From positions 1-61,843 of the forward strand of contig JAJRAK010000037.1 of the NCBI GenBank assembly GCA_028682895.1: DNA of 61,843 nt, given 5' to 3'. The DNA is from Methanomassiliicoccales archaeon. GTDB lineage: Archaea; Thermoplasmatota; Thermoplasmata; Methanomassiliicoccales; UBA472. The position numbers and the translations under genes are program-made. Within the stretch, counting starts at the first letter, position 1. Each line of letters opens with the position of its first letter. This document shows positions 60,439 through 61,843 of this stretch, in pieces. The notes under the pieces are model-generated. The model worked only from the letters and a program-made list of their open reading frames with translations, searched no databases and was not told the DNA's origin.

Positions 60439-61604
60439 GGTCGATCCTCCTCGATGCTGCGGACCTCCAGCGTTTTCTGTACCTGCTCCGCCGGGAACGT
60501 CGCCACCGGTCTGGTGAGGGAGAACTTACCCTCCTCGATCCAGGACTTGAGCGTGGCCGCGATCTTGCGCGCCTTGCGATAGCTGGACAGGGAAGATGTG
60601 CGCACCTCCTTGCCGTTGATATCGATGGTCCCGGACCTCAGCTCCTCATAGTTGATGGTCCTGACCGGCTTGCGCGACCGGGAACGCACGGCATAGTCCA
60701 GCACTGGCGCGAATATCTGGGAGTCGCTGATGGACGCGTCCTTCATGACCTGTTCGTCCAGTATCGGGATAGGGACCCCTATTCCCAGGCCCAGGGATGT
60801 CCCGTACTTGTGGAAGTACAGGCCCCGGACGTACTCTGGGTCCATCTGCTTCAGGTCACCTATGACGGCCAATGCTCTTGCGGCCGCGCTCGGCACACCG
60901 TTCACCGTGGGAACGTTGGTCTTGAACTGCGTCCCTTCCCAACTGACGTACCCTATCCCTCCACCGAGGAATATCCTGGTGCCCAGTCCGATCGTGCGCA
61001 GGTTCGGGTCGTTCAGCAGGGGGGACAGCTGACCGGCGCTGCAATAGGTGGCGTTCCCGTTCCTCGGTAACAGCTTGCCCATGTAGGTGTAGAGCGTTCG
61101 ATCGGACGAATTGGTGGCCACCGCATAGTTCTGGTACATGTTCCTGGGATTGAACAGGTATGCCTGGTTCACATCGGCCAGTGATATACTGGTCTCGATG
61201 TTCTTCAGTAAATAGCAGTCCGTTCCATAGGCGGTCGCCTTGAGCGATACGGACCTTCCGGCGACGAGCTCCTCTATCACATGCGCACCACCGTACTCCA
61301 TTCCCTTGCTGTCGTTGATCTCGGTGGCGCCGATGTAAGCGTCCACGGCCGCCAGGCCCGTGTAGGCCGGGATATCGTTGAGCCACACCTTCTGCATCTT
61401 GATCGGTGGTTCGGAATGACCGAAATTGATGAAGGCCCCTGAGGAACACATAGCTCCGAAGGTGCCGGTCGTCACTACATCGACCTCCTGCGCAGCCTTC
61501 CCCACTCCGATCTCTTTGACGAGATCGACGGCCTCCTCGGCCGTTATGACAACGGCCTGGCCTTTAGCTATCTTGGTGTTGATTTCCTCATATGTCCTTT
61601 TCAT
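60435..61604 (-). CDS. DUF39 homocysteine-biosynthesis sulfurtransferase
   Basis: A 389-residue DUF39 protein from ATG 61604 (an ATG at 61610 is the nearby alternative). Cysteines C53 (GAMCSSG) and C130 (YGTDCYLL) sit near the two cysteines known, from memory, to be essential in the Methanosarcina protein that turns aspartate semialdehyde into homocysteine. The GIGYVSWEGTQF and LGIGVPIPILDE regions are characteristic. The CBS-domain pair often found at the C-terminus is absent here. A TATA-like box near 61676-61685 and a perfect palindrome lie upstream. Confidence 0.92.
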   Translation of the reverse strand: MKRTYEEINTKIAKGQAVVITAEEAVDLVKEIGVGKAAQEVDVVTTGTFGAMCSSGAFINFGHSEPPIKMQKVWLNDIPAYTGLAAVDAYIGATEINDSKGMEYGGAHVIEELVAGRSVSLKATAYGTDCYLLKNIETSISLADVNQAYLFNPRNMYQNYAVATNSSDRTLYTYMGKLLPRNGNATYCSAGQLSPLLNDPNLRTIGLGTRIFLGGGIGYVSWEGTQFKTNVPTVNGVPSAAARALAVIGDLKQMDPEYVRGLYFHKYGTSLGLGIGVPIPILDEQVMKDASISDSQIFAPVLDYAVRSRSRKPVRTINYEELRSGTIDINGKEVRTSSLSSYRKARKIAATLKSWIEEGKFSLTRPVATFPAEQVQKTLEVRSIEEDRP

Positions 61605-61662
61605 CCACATCTCTCCGACCCATGGACCATCGTGATCTCCGAACTGTCCTGGGCTTTTTGTG

Positions 61663-61674
61663 TAACAATTGTTA
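61663..61674. promoter_or_regulatory. Perfect palindrome in the homocysteine operon promoter
   Basis: TAACAATTGTTA is a 12-base perfect palindrome between the minus-strand TATA (TTTATAATA, about 61676-61685) and the expected transcription start near 61654. This suits a repressor operator. Confidence 0.6.
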
Positions 61675-61794
61675 ATATTATAAAACTTATTCCCAGAAAT
61701 ATTCATAAAAGAATAATTGTTTGAAATGGATGGAATGTAAAAAGTGGCCTGACGCCTATCGTTAATTTAGGAGAAAAACGGAGGCGATCAGACC

Positions 61795-61843
61795 ATGAGA
61801 TACGTAGGACTGGACGTCCATAAAGAATTTTGCCAAGCGAGCA
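61795..61843 (+). mobile_element. IS110-family transposase, 5' end only (window edge)
   Basis: The last 49 bases encode MRYVGLDVHKEFCQAS, the DEDD-type transposase N-terminus of IS110 elements (first Asp in VGLDVHK). A GGAGG ribosome site (GACGGAGGCGATCA region) lies before the ATG at 61795. The element's left end must lie between the homocysteine promoter and here, about 105 bases at most. The gene is cut by the window edge, so its completeness is unknown. Confidence 0.85.

Overview
The window is archaeal chromosomal DNA. Archaeal markers include a group II chaperonin (thermosome), an archaeal DnaG-type primase, the repair protein NreA, archaeal-type aspartyl- and glutamyl-tRNA synthetases, Trm1, MptD (methanopterin pathway), the archaeal FBP aldolase/phosphatase with an archaeal-length triosephosphate isomerase, the DUF39/NIL-ferredoxin homocysteine pair, and an intron-bearing tRNA-Ser. 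TATA-type promoters and strong GGAGG/GGTGA ribosome sites recur, and several genes look leaderless. The best guess, from gene content rather than comparison, is a Thermoplasmatota-related euryarchaeon such as a Methanomassiliicoccales relative. Most genes are densely packed housekeeping genes with 4-base stop/start overlaps.

Left third (1-21 kb): a decayed hydantoinase/oxoprolinase gene, a DUF2124-like protein, an ABC exporter, an aldehyde dehydrogenase, a flavodoxin with an apparently non-standard start, an anchored secreted protein and the thermosome. Then come NreA overlapping a radical-SAM SPL-type protein, a CMD/PPC pair, a zinc-ribbon PspC membrane protein, LarB with a GNAT enzyme, a flavodoxin, an HxlR regulator divergent from an iron-sulfur flavoprotein, LarE, the TldD/TldE protease pair, a hemerythrin-like protein and tRNA-Ser(CGA).

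Middle (21-43 kb): a ubiquitin-like modifier, DnaG followed by a Lon-like ATPase that lacks the protease domain and carries a zinc ribbon, RimI-like GNAT, a secreted lamin-tail/phospholipase-D protein, FBP aldolase/phosphatase with TPI, a ferredoxin, AspS, a stand-alone RusA, a tiny unlisted gene, an AsnC-type ligand domain, a possible nuclease-fold protein, LysE, NadA, an alpha/alpha-toroid-like protein, superoxide dismutase, MptD, THEP1 NTPase, Trm1, PurA, VOC, nitroreductase and a membrane histidine kinase.

Right third (43-61.8 kb): a 1571-residue surface protein (beta-helix, Ig-like domains, four carboxypeptidase-regulatory-like repeats, C-terminal anchor), a methyltransferase, UbiD, GltX, FeoB with a DtxR-FeoA regulator and a clear DtxR-type operator, a RecB-like nuclease with likely Fe-S cluster, a radical SAM protein, and a sulfur island (CysS, CysE, CysK, NIL-ferredoxin, DUF39 homocysteine synthesis). 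The window ends inside the first codons of an IS110-family transposase.

No CRISPR array, prophage or complete defence island was seen. The most unusual items are the protease-less Lon-like ATPase beside DnaG, the structured leader of dnaG, the concentric dyad in the HxlR/flavoprotein promoter, the flavodoxin start problem, the membrane peptide in frame after the feoB stop, and the SD-led 52-residue ORF.
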